Both the position numbers and the translations under genes were made by a program. A DNA stretch of 6,946 bases from Cyanobacteriota bacterium (GTDB taxonomy: Bacteria > Cyanobacteriota > Cyanobacteriia > SKYG9): the NCBI GenBank assembly GCA_025054735.1, contig JANWZG010000194.1, positions 1 to 6,946 of the forward strand, read 5' to 3'. Positions 1-5,197 of the stretch are shown in pieces; position 1 is the first letter of the stretch; every line of letters begins with the position of its first letter. The notes under the pieces were generated by a model. That model was given only the letters and a program-made list of their open reading frames with translations, was not told where the DNA came from and ran no database searches.

Positions 1-864
1 ACCATCAACGGCATTGCCCCTAGCGATCCTCGTTACTTGGCAACTGCCCTTGGCCGGGGTCGAGTGCTACTGTCTGCTATCAGCAACAATCCCCAAAACT
101 TTAACCCTGGCACACTGCGTCGGTTGTTAGGGGATGTGGATCGGGGGTCACGCCTGGTGTTCTACCAAGTGGAAAATGGCACAACGGATGCAGCTCTAGC
201 CGCGATCGCTGCTCGACGCACTCCCCCCCGGGTTACCTTCTCCACTGCCTCTGGAGTCACGGTTGACCAACTCACTGGCACTAACCGCTTTCAGGTTGCC
301 TTTAGCGGAGTGACCGTGACCGCAGAAACCACTACTACCACGGCTGCTTTGGGCACTAACCTGCAAACCGGCCAAGAGGGAGAGGTGATTGACCTGCGGG
401 GTATTACTGGACAGGTGCGGGCAGAGTTCACCGTTAACCGAGAAGCCGCCTTCAACAACTTCGTTGGCTTCTACCGGGTGGATGATGCACGGGGTACGAT
501 CGGCCACCTTGCTCCTAGCACTAGCCAAGATTACATTCGGGCAGCCCTCGATCGGCTCGTTCCTGGGATTAACCTAAGTGTGGATAACCAAGGACGCGCA
601 CAGTTCACTGGGCAGTTTGCGGGTGGTTCTATCTTTGCTCCCTTCTTAATCACCAATGGCGGCACGATCGACCAAGCCCGCAATGGTACGCTCAATACTG
701 CTGGCAACCAGGGTATTTACTTCCCCTACCTTGCTGCCAACTTCGCTGGGGCTGACCACTTCCGCATGTTGGGTGAAAACGTCTGGGGTATTGAAGACCT
801 GCGCGGTGGTGGTGATGCTGACTACAACGACATGATCATCACAGCGCGGCTGACGGTCATCTAG
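1..864 (+). CDS. DUF4114 domain protein, C-terminal part (5' end outside window)
   Basis: The frame is open from base 1 to a TAG at 862-864, giving 287 visible residues. The TTG at 37 is only an internal codon, so the true start lies upstream of the window. The last 150 or so residues look like a DUF4114 domain. It ends in an acidic Asp/Asn/Gly loop (GGGDADYNDM, about residues 269-278) after a GIEDL motif and is followed by a short strand that closes the protein. This loop is the most conserved part of DUF4114 and resembles a calcium-binding loop; metal binding is inferred, not shown. The upstream part is rich in Thr, Asn, Gly and Val with predicted beta character, including a run of five Thr, as in large secreted or surface proteins of cyanobacteria. 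There is no C-terminal membrane anchor or sorting signal. The precise function is unknown. The family call is fairly sure. Confidence 0.8.
   Translation, partial: TINGIAPSDPRYLATALGRGRVLLSAISNNPQNFNPGTLRRLLGDVDRGSRLVFYQVENGTTDAALAAIAARRTPPRVTFSTASGVTVDQLTGTNRFQVAFSGVTVTAETTTTTAALGTNLQTGQEGEVIDLRGITGQVRAEFTVNREAAFNNFVGFYRVDDARGTIGHLAPSTSQDYIRAALDRLVPGINLSVDNQGRAQFTGQFAGGSIFAPFLITNGGTIDQARNGTLNTAGNQGIYFPYLAANFAGADHFRMLGENVWGIEDLRGGGDADYNDMIITARLTVI
202..209. repeat. HIP1 octamer
   Basis: Perfect GCGATCGC within the DUF4114 coding region. Two more are at 1221-1228 and 4987-4994. This palindrome is strongly over-represented in many cyanobacterial genomes and supports the taxonomic call. Confidence 0.8.
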
Positions 865-886
865 TCCTAGGCTGCTGAAGGTTAAG

Positions 887-915
887 ATCCCTCTTCCTAC
901 TGGGAGAGGGATTTT
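887..915 (+). terminator. Rho-independent terminator of the DUF4114 gene
   Basis: The arms ATCCCTCTTCC (887-897) and GGGAGAGGGAT (902-912) pair over 11 bp with one G-U wobble around the loop TACT, and a TTTT run (912-915) follows. The site starts 22 bp after the stop codon. The T run lies only on the plus-strand side, so it mainly serves the upstream gene rather than the convergent BMP gene. Confidence 0.8.
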
Positions 916-937
916 GCTTGAAGGCTGCGTGAATAGG

Positions 938-968
938 TCAGTCCTTGCTGCCGGAAGGTAGGGACTGA
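938..968. repeat. Second hairpin between convergent genes
   Basis: TCAGTCC (938-944) and GGACTGA (962-968) are perfect inverted arms. In plus-strand RNA the stem extends inward with G-U pairs to about 12 bp around a 7-nt loop. In minus-strand RNA, which would carry the 3' end of the BMP gene, only the outer 7 bp pair cleanly and no U run follows. It could protect or help end the BMP transcript, but it is not a classic terminator. Confidence 0.35.
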
Positions 969-994
969 AGTCTTTGCGGTAAGCTGCTATGTCA

Positions 995-2077
995 CTAGAC
1001 CGATCCCTTGACGCAGCGGGTATCTTTGCCCGCCTCCTGACAGGGTTCAAAGGAGAGTTTCTTGCTAACGATCGCCTCCTTGATAGTCATGGCTTTTTTC
1101 TGAAGCTCATCGGGCACTGCTGCACCAAACTTGCCCAGATAGAGAATTTCCGCTTGATCAAGACCGAGGGTATAAATTTCCCCCTTTAGGGTTCCCTTGG
1201 CAGCTAGCTCAGCAATGTAGGCGATCGCCAAGTCAATGCGTTTAACGGCAGACGTAAGCACTGCCTTAGGAGCAATATCCAGTTGATCTACAGTATTGCC
1301 AAACGCCAGAATCCCCTTTTCTTGAGCTGTCTCTAATACGGCTGGAGACGCTGCATCTAACCACTGATAAATCACATCATTACCAGAGGCAATAAAGGCC
1401 AGCGCTGCCTCCTTAGCCTTTGCTGCATCATTCCAGTCGCCAGTGTAACTAGCAGTTACCTTGATGTCGGGTTTGACAGATTTTGCCCCCAGTTCAAAGC
1501 CTCGCAGTTCTTCATCAGTAGCTTGGAAGGACTGTGCCGTGAGATAGGCCATCTTGCCCGATTTGCTGAGGGTTGCCCCAATGACACCACAAATGTAGCT
1601 AGCTTGCAAGTGATCAATCCGCAAGGATGCCATATTGGCTCCCTGAACAGCGCCATTCACCCCTACGAAGAAGGTCTTCGGAAACTGAGTAGCTACCTGC
1701 TGAATAGCAGCATCAAACTGGCCGCCATGGGCAAAGACTAGGTTGTAGCCACGACGGGCAAAATCTGATAAGGCTTCAGCTTGATCAGCTTGTCCAACTT
1801 TTTCGACGTAGGCTGTTTCGCTATTTGTCTTAGTTTTTGCGGCTGTCAGCCCTTCAAAGCCCGCTTGGTTCCACGCTTTGTCTGTAATCACACCAGGTAG
1901 CACCATGGCCACCCTGAGACTGCTAGCGCTAGTGGCAGCAGGACTAGCTGTTGGGCTACTAGCCGGAGAGCCAGAACCACTGGGTTCAGAGCTGGCACAG
2001 GCTTTTAACAGCAGACTGCTACCTAGAGCAGCAGAGCCGATCGTCAAAAACTTGCGCCTACTGTAGTTCACACGCAT
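995..2077 (-). CDS. BMP-family ABC transporter substrate-binding lipoprotein
   Basis: The 360-residue protein belongs to the basic membrane protein (Bmp/PnrA-like) family of solute-binding proteins, whose characterised members bind purine nucleosides for ABC import. A twin-arginine-type signal (S6-R-R-K-F-L-T12) and a hydrophobic stretch lead to a lipobox-like L24-K-A-C27, so the mature protein is probably a lipoprotein anchored at Cys27. A Ser/Pro/Ala/Gly-rich linker (about 29-53) precedes the binding domain (about 54-340), which opens with LRVAMVLPG and a D-x-AWNQAGFEG motif typical of the family. Two cysteines near the C-terminus (C345, C355) could form a disulfide. The ATG at 2077 is supported by GAGGG seven bases upstream. 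No permease or ATPase gene is in the window, so the transporter partners are elsewhere. The ligand is not readable from sequence; nucleoside is inferred from the family. It lies downstream of the PadR-like gene on the same strand, with its own possible NtcA site. Confidence 0.88.
   Translation of the reverse strand: MRVNYSRRKFLTIGSAALGSSLLLKACASSEPSGSGSPASSPTASPAATSASSLRVAMVLPGVITDKAWNQAGFEGLTAAKTKTNSETAYVEKVGQADQAEALSDFARRGYNLVFAHGGQFDAAIQQVATQFPKTFFVGVNGAVQGANMASLRIDHLQASYICGVIGATLSKSGKMAYLTAQSFQATDEELRGFELGAKSVKPDIKVTASYTGDWNDAAKAKEAALAFIASGNDVIYQWLDAASPAVLETAQEKGILAFGNTVDQLDIAPKAVLTSAVKRIDLAIAYIAELAAKGTLKGEIYTLGLDQAEILYLGKFGAAVPDELQKKAMTIKEAIVSKKLSFEPCQEAGKDTRCVKGSV
1221..1228. repeat. 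HIP1 octamer
   Basis: Perfect GCGATCGC inside the BMP gene. Confidence 0.8.
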
Positions 2078-2084
2078 GAAATAT

Positions 2085-2089
2085 CCCTC
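2085..2089 (-). promoter_or_regulatory. Ribosome binding site of the BMP gene
   Basis: GAGGG on the minus strand, seven bases before the ATG at 2077. It fixes this start, which also places the twin-arginine motif at the very N-terminus. Confidence 0.65.
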
Positions 2090-2117
2090 GCAGTATCACG
2101 ATTGTTATGCCTTACCA

Positions 2118-2142
2118 GGCCATTACAGCGGGTTTTATGGCC
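2118..2142. repeat. Inverted repeat GGCCAT-N13-ATGGCC
   Basis: Perfect 6-bp arms (2118-2123 and 2137-2142) lie between the PadR-like stop and the BMP start. No T run follows on either strand, so it is not a terminator. It overlaps the possible -10 region of the BMP promoter and could be an operator. This is a position-based inference. Confidence 0.35.
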
Positions 2143-2149
2143 AAAAATT

Positions 2150-2163
2150 GTACTGCTGACTAC
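2150..2163 (-). promoter_or_regulatory. Candidate NtcA-binding site upstream of BMP gene
   Basis: The sequence is GTA-N8-TAC, an exact match to the cyanobacterial NtcA (global nitrogen regulator) consensus, 72 bp before the BMP start. In NtcA-activated promoters the site is followed after about 20-24 bases by a TA-N3-T -10 box. Here, 24 bases on in the minus direction, there is TAATGG (2125-2120), which lacks the final T. The match is seen directly; binding is inferred. A 6-base consensus of this kind is expected roughly once or twice by chance in 7 kb, so the support comes mainly from its intergenic position in front of a transport gene. Confidence 0.4.
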
Positions 2164-2169
2164 AACCCT

Positions 2170-2565
2170 TTATCTCTCAGAGTTACCAGCAGAGGTGCCA
2201 TAACGCTGAAGATATTGCTGCCATAGACCTGCTAGTTCTTCTGCTTGACTGCGGGCTTCATCTTGAATCTGATACATGCGGCGAGGTCTACCCCGACCTT
2301 TAACTCGTTGCCAATAGGCCGCGATCGTTCCCTGCTCTTCCAAAAATTGCAATGCTCCGTACAGAACTGTTTCCGACAAACCATAGGCAGGATATTCAGT
2401 CGTTAGGTGCTTAACCAACTTGGATCCATAGGAGTCACCCTGCAACAGCACAGACAAAATGTAGCAAACAGCCTGCTCCCTACTGAGGTAGATAGGTGGA
2501 GGAGCCTGAAAGTAGTGATAGATATCATCAAATGTCATGGTCCGACGAGCAGTCATGGCATCCAT
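2170..2565 (-). CDS. PadR-family transcriptional regulator, Pex-like
   Basis: From the ATG at 2565 this is a 131-residue winged-helix protein of the PadR family. The helix-turn-helix covers about residues 27-80: SREQAVCYILSVLLQGDSYG leads into the recognition helix LSETVLYGALQFLEEQG (about 63-79). The wing carries a basic GRGRPRRMY motif (90-98), and a C-terminal helix (about 103-121) would serve dimerisation. The preceding FQAPPPIYLSREQAVCY stretch recalls Pex, the cyanobacterial period-extender that represses kaiA, but I cannot align them here, so Pex identity is tentative. The frame runs upstream to a TTG at 2616, which would give 148 residues, and further ATGs lie at 2556 and 2538. None has a strong Shine-Dalgarno, so the start is uncertain. 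The domain itself begins well after all of them. It sits upstream of the BMP gene on the same strand and may regulate it, itself, or the divergent operon. Confidence 0.82.
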   Translation of the reverse strand: MDAMTARRTMTFDDIYHYFQAPPPIYLSREQAVCYILSVLLQGDSYGSKLVKHLTTEYPAYGLSETVLYGALQFLEEQGTIAAYWQRVKGRGRPRRMYQIQDEARSQAEELAGLWQQYLQRYGTSAGNSER

Positions 2566-2678
2566 AGGCACTAAGCTTAGGGTTCGACTTCGGCAAGAAA
2601 ACAGGCTATAGATCAATCTGGTAAACTCTGTTCCTGATAGGACTCATCTTTTAGACAGTTGGTCGGAAAAACGAGAGA

Positions 2679-2706
2679 ATTAAAGTGCGAGTGCTGGTTC
2701 TTACAA
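2679..2706 (-). promoter_or_regulatory. Possible sigma-70 promoter of the PadR-like gene
   Basis: On the minus strand, TTGTAA (2706-2701) and TTTAAT (2684-2679) stand 16 bases apart, matching four and five of six consensus positions. Transcription would begin near 2672, giving a leader of about 100 bases to the ATG at 2565. This is a by-eye match only. Confidence 0.3.
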
Positions 2707-2754
2707 CAAACCCTTGGTTAATTTGTTCATCATTCACGTCAATCGGACGTATCA

Positions 2755-2770
2755 TACTAGTGCACTAGTA
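2755..2770. promoter_or_regulatory. 16-bp perfect palindrome, candidate operator
   Basis: TACTAGTGCACTAGTA is fully self-complementary. It lies about 190 bp upstream of the PadR-like start and just upstream of that gene's possible -35 box. Dimeric winged-helix regulators of the PadR family bind short palindromes and often control their own promoter, so autoregulation is a reasonable inference. The octamer CTAGTGCA within it recurs at 2818-2825. Confidence 0.4.
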
Positions 2771-2817
2771 ACTGATAGGTTCCTTGCATTAAACGCAGAG
2801 GCAACATCACAACTTAT

Positions 2818-2832
2818 CTAGTGCATTACTAG
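2818..2832. repeat. Second CTAGT-N5-ACTAG inverted repeat
   Basis: CTAGT (2818-2822) and ACTAG (2828-2832) surround GCATT. The first eight bases, CTAGTGCA, repeat the left part of the palindrome at 2755-2770, 61 bp away. It may be a weaker second binding site for the same protein. Confidence 0.35.
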
Positions 2833-2884
2833 CTGCCATCCCATGCAAGCTGCTACAACGATTTGCAGTATCAATGTAGTACCG

Positions 2885-2902
2885 ACCTAGTGGAAGCTAG
2901 GT
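2885..2902. repeat. Inverted repeat ACCTAG-N6-CTAGGT
   Basis: Perfect 6-bp arms (2885-2890, 2897-2902) enclose a 6-base spacer. The spacing and symmetry suit a dimeric DNA-binding protein, although CTAG is common in this DNA and the repeat could be incidental. Confidence 0.3.
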
Positions 2903-2922
2903 TAATCTCAAACCCATAACAG

Positions 2923-2962
2923 TGCTTAACGGGGCCATCTAAGAGGTGCTTCCTGTTAAGCA
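2923..2962 (+). repeat. Hairpin with 12-bp stem in the intergenic region
   Basis: TGCTTAACGGGG (2923-2934) pairs with TCCTGTTAAGCA (2951-2962), of which the outer eight pairs are Watson-Crick and two of the inner four are G-U. The loop is 16 bases. No T run follows, so it is not an ordinary terminator. A smaller hairpin, GTTACT-N6-AGTAAC (2971-2988), follows eight bases later. Together they could form part of a structured leader or a small RNA; no known RNA family was recognised. Confidence 0.4.
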
Positions 2963-3124
2963 GCTATATAGTTACTGGTATTAGTAACCACTTTCATTCT
3001 AGACATTTAATTTCTAGATTGCCGGAGATTAATACAAGTCAACCCCGCTTGTCTATCTTATGTACAACGTACACGTCATTCACTACGATGGAATGTCAGG
3101 TAACTACGCTCCACTTCTAGCCCT

Positions 3125-3670
3125 ATGGAAACAACTGCCAGCTTGCTAGGTCACTATGCCCCTGATTTTGAATTGCCTGGAACCGATGGTGAGGTTCATC
3201 ATCTAGCTCGCTATCTAGAGCGACTACAGGCCATCTGCGTAATATTTTTGGCGAATCAGTGTCCGACAGTGCACCTGTATGTCGATCGCCTAAAGCAACT
3301 ACAGACAGAGTTTGCTCCTCAAGGGTTTACCTTAATTGGCATCAACACCAATGATGTCAGCCAGTCTGTTAGTGACGATTTGGAAGGGATGAAACAGTTT
3401 GTGGCGAAAACTAATCTCAATTTTCCCTATTTACGGGATGTCACCCAGGACGTAGGCCATAGTTTTGGGGTCACCGTTACCCCCCAAGCATTTCTGCTGA
3501 ACCATCGCGGTGTATTGTGCTACGGTGGCGGCATTGATGATAACCCAGAGGATGCAACAGCGGTGACAACAGCGCATCTCAAAACTGCTATTCAGCAGGT
3601 GCTAGCTGGAGAGCCAGTGACCACAGCCTGGACACCTGCGATCGGTTCGCCAGTGCTATGGCGATCGTAG
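3125..3670 (+). CDS. Thioredoxin-fold (AhpC/TSA-like) protein with altered CxxC
   Basis: The protein has 181 residues. It opens with APDFELPGTDG (12-22), typical of the AhpC/TSA-Redoxin thioredoxin-like group, then has the beta strand AICVIFLANQCP (36-47) at the active-site position and the cis-proline region TPQAF (119-123). Relatives usually carry CxHCP here and a further Cys in an IGCxIKW motif near the end. In this protein the motif is A43-N-Q-C46, so the first active-site Cys is missing, and the C-terminal motif reads IGSPVLW, so that Cys is missing too. Cys38 and Cys132 are other thiols. It may act as a one-Cys peroxidase-like or reductant-binding protein rather than a disulfide reductase; this is inference. 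The ATG at 3125 is the only plausible start after the in-frame TAA at 3101 and has no clear Shine-Dalgarno. It is first in an operon with the phosphatase 21 bp downstream. Confidence 0.83.
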   Translation: METTASLLGHYAPDFELPGTDGEVHHLARYLERLQAICVIFLANQCPTVHLYVDRLKQLQTEFAPQGFTLIGINTNDVSQSVSDDLEGMKQFVAKTNLNFPYLRDVTQDVGHSFGVTVTPQAFLLNHRGVLCYGGGIDDNPEDATAVTTAHLKTAIQQVLAGEPVTTAWTPAIGSPVLWRS

Positions 3671-3678
3671 GGTTAGCT

Positions 3679-3683
3679 GGAGG
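3679..3683 (+). promoter_or_regulatory. Ribosome binding site of the phosphatase gene
   Basis: GGAGG, eight bases before the GTG at 3692. It decides the start codon, since no ATG is near and another GTG at 3687 is out of frame. Confidence 0.7.
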
Positions 3684-3691
3684 TTAGTGTT

Positions 3692-4561
3692 GTGACCTTA
3701 ACTCCAACTCCGTGGGGAATTCTTGAAACCCTGTTTCCCTACCTGCGGGTAGCTGCGGCCTACGCCAACCATATTCAATCTCGTATTGTCGCTCGTCCTG
3801 CCAAGGATGGTTATGACAACTTTTTTGGCGCAGCCCTCAGTGATGCTGACTTATCTATTCAGACCATGGTAGAGGTGGCTCTGTTGGGGACGTTTCCTGA
3901 CATTCGCTTCTATGGTGAGGAACACGAGCAGTCTTACAACACGAAATATTTTCGAGCAATTGACTTGGGTGAAAAGGATGACTATCTAGTGACATTGGAT
4001 CCGATCGATGGTACCCAGTCCTACCTAGATGGACATAGTAATTACCAAATTATTCTAACCGTGTTGAACCGGGATGAGTTTGAAGCGGCAATTGCGATTA
4101 CCCCAGCCCAGGGTACCTATTACTATGCCTTGCGAGGTAAGGGATGTTGGCAGGGGACTCTGGACGATGGCCTGGAGTCGGCACAGCCGCTCAGGGTAGG
4201 GACGATCGGCAATACAGTATTGCTGGGTTGGGGCATGGAAGCCCTAGCACTGACTCTACAAGAGCATTACCACGTAATCGACATAGCCACATCCTATTCC
4301 ACGATGGTGCAAATTCCCAATGTCAATGGCATGTTGAGCGGTGAGTTGGCTGGGGCAGTCATCCGAGCAGGCAAGTTTATTGATGGCGCTGCTATAGCAT
4401 TCTTGGCCGAAGAAGCAGGGGCGATCGTCACCACCCTGACTGGAGAGCCGCCACCACCGCTATACACCTGTCAAAACTATGAGCGTCCAGGTTTGGTCAT
4501 TGCTGCTTCACCCACTGTGCATGAGCATCTGCTAGCAGCCGCCCGCCAAGTTATTCCCTAA
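3692..4561 (+). CDS. Inositol monophosphatase family phosphatase
   Basis: The protein has 289 residues with the ordered metal-site motifs of the magnesium-dependent, lithium-sensitive phosphatase fold. These are SDADLSIQ (50-57, the usual T-x-AD region), GEEHE (75-79) with the metal-binding glutamate, [12 protein letters not shown] (103-114, matching DPIDGTxxF) and IDGAA (230-234), in the place of the usual WDxAA. The metal-binding acids appear intact, so an active enzyme is likely. Family members hydrolyse inositol phosphate, 3'-phosphoadenosine 5'-phosphate (CysQ) or fructose/sedoheptulose bisphosphates, and the substrate cannot be told here. The GTG start is backed by GGAGG eight bases upstream. 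It is the second gene of an operon with the thioredoxin-like protein. Its TAA stop overlaps the TAG stop of the convergent peroxiredoxin gene. It is presumably cytoplasmic, as no signal peptide is visible. Confidence 0.88.
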   Translation: MTLTPTPWGILETLFPYLRVAAAYANHIQSRIVARPAKDGYDNFFGAALSDADLSIQTMVEVALLGTFPDIRFYGEEHEQSYNTKYFRAIDLGEKDDYLVTLDPIDGTQSYLDGHSNYQIILTVLNRDEFEAAIAITPAQGTYYYALRGKGCWQGTLDDGLESAQPLRVGTIGNTVLLGWGMEALALTLQEHYHVIDIATSYSTMVQIPNVNGMLSGELAGAVIRAGKFIDGAAIAFLAEEAGAIVTTLTGEPPPPLYTCQNYERPGLVIAASPTVHEHLLAAARQVIP

Positions 4562-5025
4562 AGCTGTCTCAGAATTTTGAGGGCTTCATCTACGTGGGCT
4601 TGGAAGTTCAGTTGAGAGTCAAAGATGTGACGAACAATTCCCTCTTTGTCGATAACGTAGGTAACACGCCCTGGCAAAATCCATAGCGTTGCAGGCACAC
4701 CATACTGCTTACGCACCTTGTCGCCGCTATCGCTCACCAGGATAAAGGGCAGATTGTATTTACTAGCAAACTTTTGGTGAGACTCTGGCGAGTCGCCGCT
4801 AATGCCAATTACCTCGGCACCTACTTGCTTGAACACTTCATAGCTGTCACGAAACGCACAGGACTCTGCGGTGCAGCCTGGGGTGTCATCCTTGGGGTAA
4901 AAGTAGAGCACAACAGCCTGCTTGCCTCGAAAGTCTGACAGAGAAACGGGTGCCCCGGTTTGTGAGGTCAGGGTAAAGTCTGGAGCGCGATCGCCTACTT
5001 TCACAGCACTAGTATTCGTTTGCAT
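4558..5025 (-). CDS. PrxQ/BCP-type peroxiredoxin
   Basis: From the ATG at 5025 this is a 155-residue thiol peroxidase of the BCP/PrxQ class, which reduces hydrogen peroxide and organic hydroperoxides using thioredoxin. The fold starts with [10 protein letters not shown] (10-19), and the active site is YPKDDTPGC51TAESC56, with peroxidatic Cys51 and the resolving Cys five residues later, diagnostic of PrxQ. The catalytic Arg is likely R120 in PGRVTYVID. The frame stays open to an ATG at 5106, adding 27 residues with a CHSC motif, and other ATGs lie at 5091 and 5061. I prefer 5025 because it gives the normal family length, but no start has a strong Shine-Dalgarno. The gene converges on the phosphatase with stops overlapping by four bases and is divergent from the ParA gene. 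A proteobacterial BCP would look similar, but the class call is secure. Confidence 0.92.
   Translation of the reverse strand: MQTNTSAVKVGDRAPDFTLTSQTGAPVSLSDFRGKQAVVLYFYPKDDTPGCTAESCAFRDSYEVFKQVGAEVIGISGDSPESHQKFASKYNLPFILVSDSGDKVRKQYGVPATLWILPGRVTYVIDKEGIVRHIFDSQLNFQAHVDEALKILRQL
4987..4994. repeat. HIP1 octamer
   Basis: Perfect GCGATCGC inside the peroxiredoxin gene, near its 5' end. Confidence 0.8.
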
Positions 5026-5120
5026 GGTGATTGAACATGAATGACAATTGGCGCTAGCCATTGAGCCAGCGATAGGTATTTCGATCGCCATTCTATCCTG
5101 AAGCATTACGAACTGTGAAG

Positions 5121-5146
5121 CAGAGTGTTCCGTGATCCAAACTCTG
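5121..5146. repeat. Hairpin between divergent peroxiredoxin and ParA genes
   Basis: CAGAGT (5121-5126) pairs with ACTCTG (5141-5146), and after a one-base bulge TT pairs with AA, for eight pairs around a 9-base loop. It lies 52 bp upstream of the ParA GTG and just before GTGACA (5146-5151), a possible -35 box. No convincing -10 follows. It could be an operator or a structure in the leader of either gene. Confidence 0.3.
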
Positions 5147-5197
5147 TGACAGGCTATATCAGTCTAAGGTATGGGATAGCCAAGGCCAAACGATAGC

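Larger units (their letters stand above)
2566..3124. other. Long gene-free region between divergent genes, rich in inverted repeats
   Basis: About 560 bp separate the PadR-like gene (minus) from the thioredoxin-like gene (plus). I find no convincing protein gene, tRNA or mobile element remnant. It holds a 16-bp perfect palindrome, several shorter inverted repeats with CTAG cores, a 12-bp hairpin at 2923-2962 and a possible minus-strand promoter. It presumably contains both divergent promoters and their operators. The size and the amount of structure leave room for a small RNA or a long structured leader. Confidence 0.6.

Noticed and set aside
196..528. 110-codon minus-strand open frame inside the DUF4114 gene
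   Set aside because: Low-complexity Ser/Gly/Arg shadow of a well-supported coding region.
646..1050. 134-codon open frame on the minus strand across the end of the DUF4114 gene
   Set aside because: It lies antisense to the conserved DUF4114 end, runs through the terminator and into the BMP 3' end, and its translation resembles no family.
2581..2600. GGTTCGA-like sequence as the T loop of a tRNA
   Set aside because: No acceptor stem, anticodon arm or other cloverleaf parts can be built around it on either strand.
3061..3073. TGTAC-AAC-GTACA inverted repeat as an NtcA site
   Set aside because: The GTA and TAC halves are 5, not 8, bases apart, so it does not fit the consensus. It may still be an operator but nothing else supports it.
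2757..3120. Enrichment of CTAG in the intergenic region as a signal in itself
   Set aside because: CTAG is also frequent in the coding parts of this window, so only the longer symmetric arrangements were kept.
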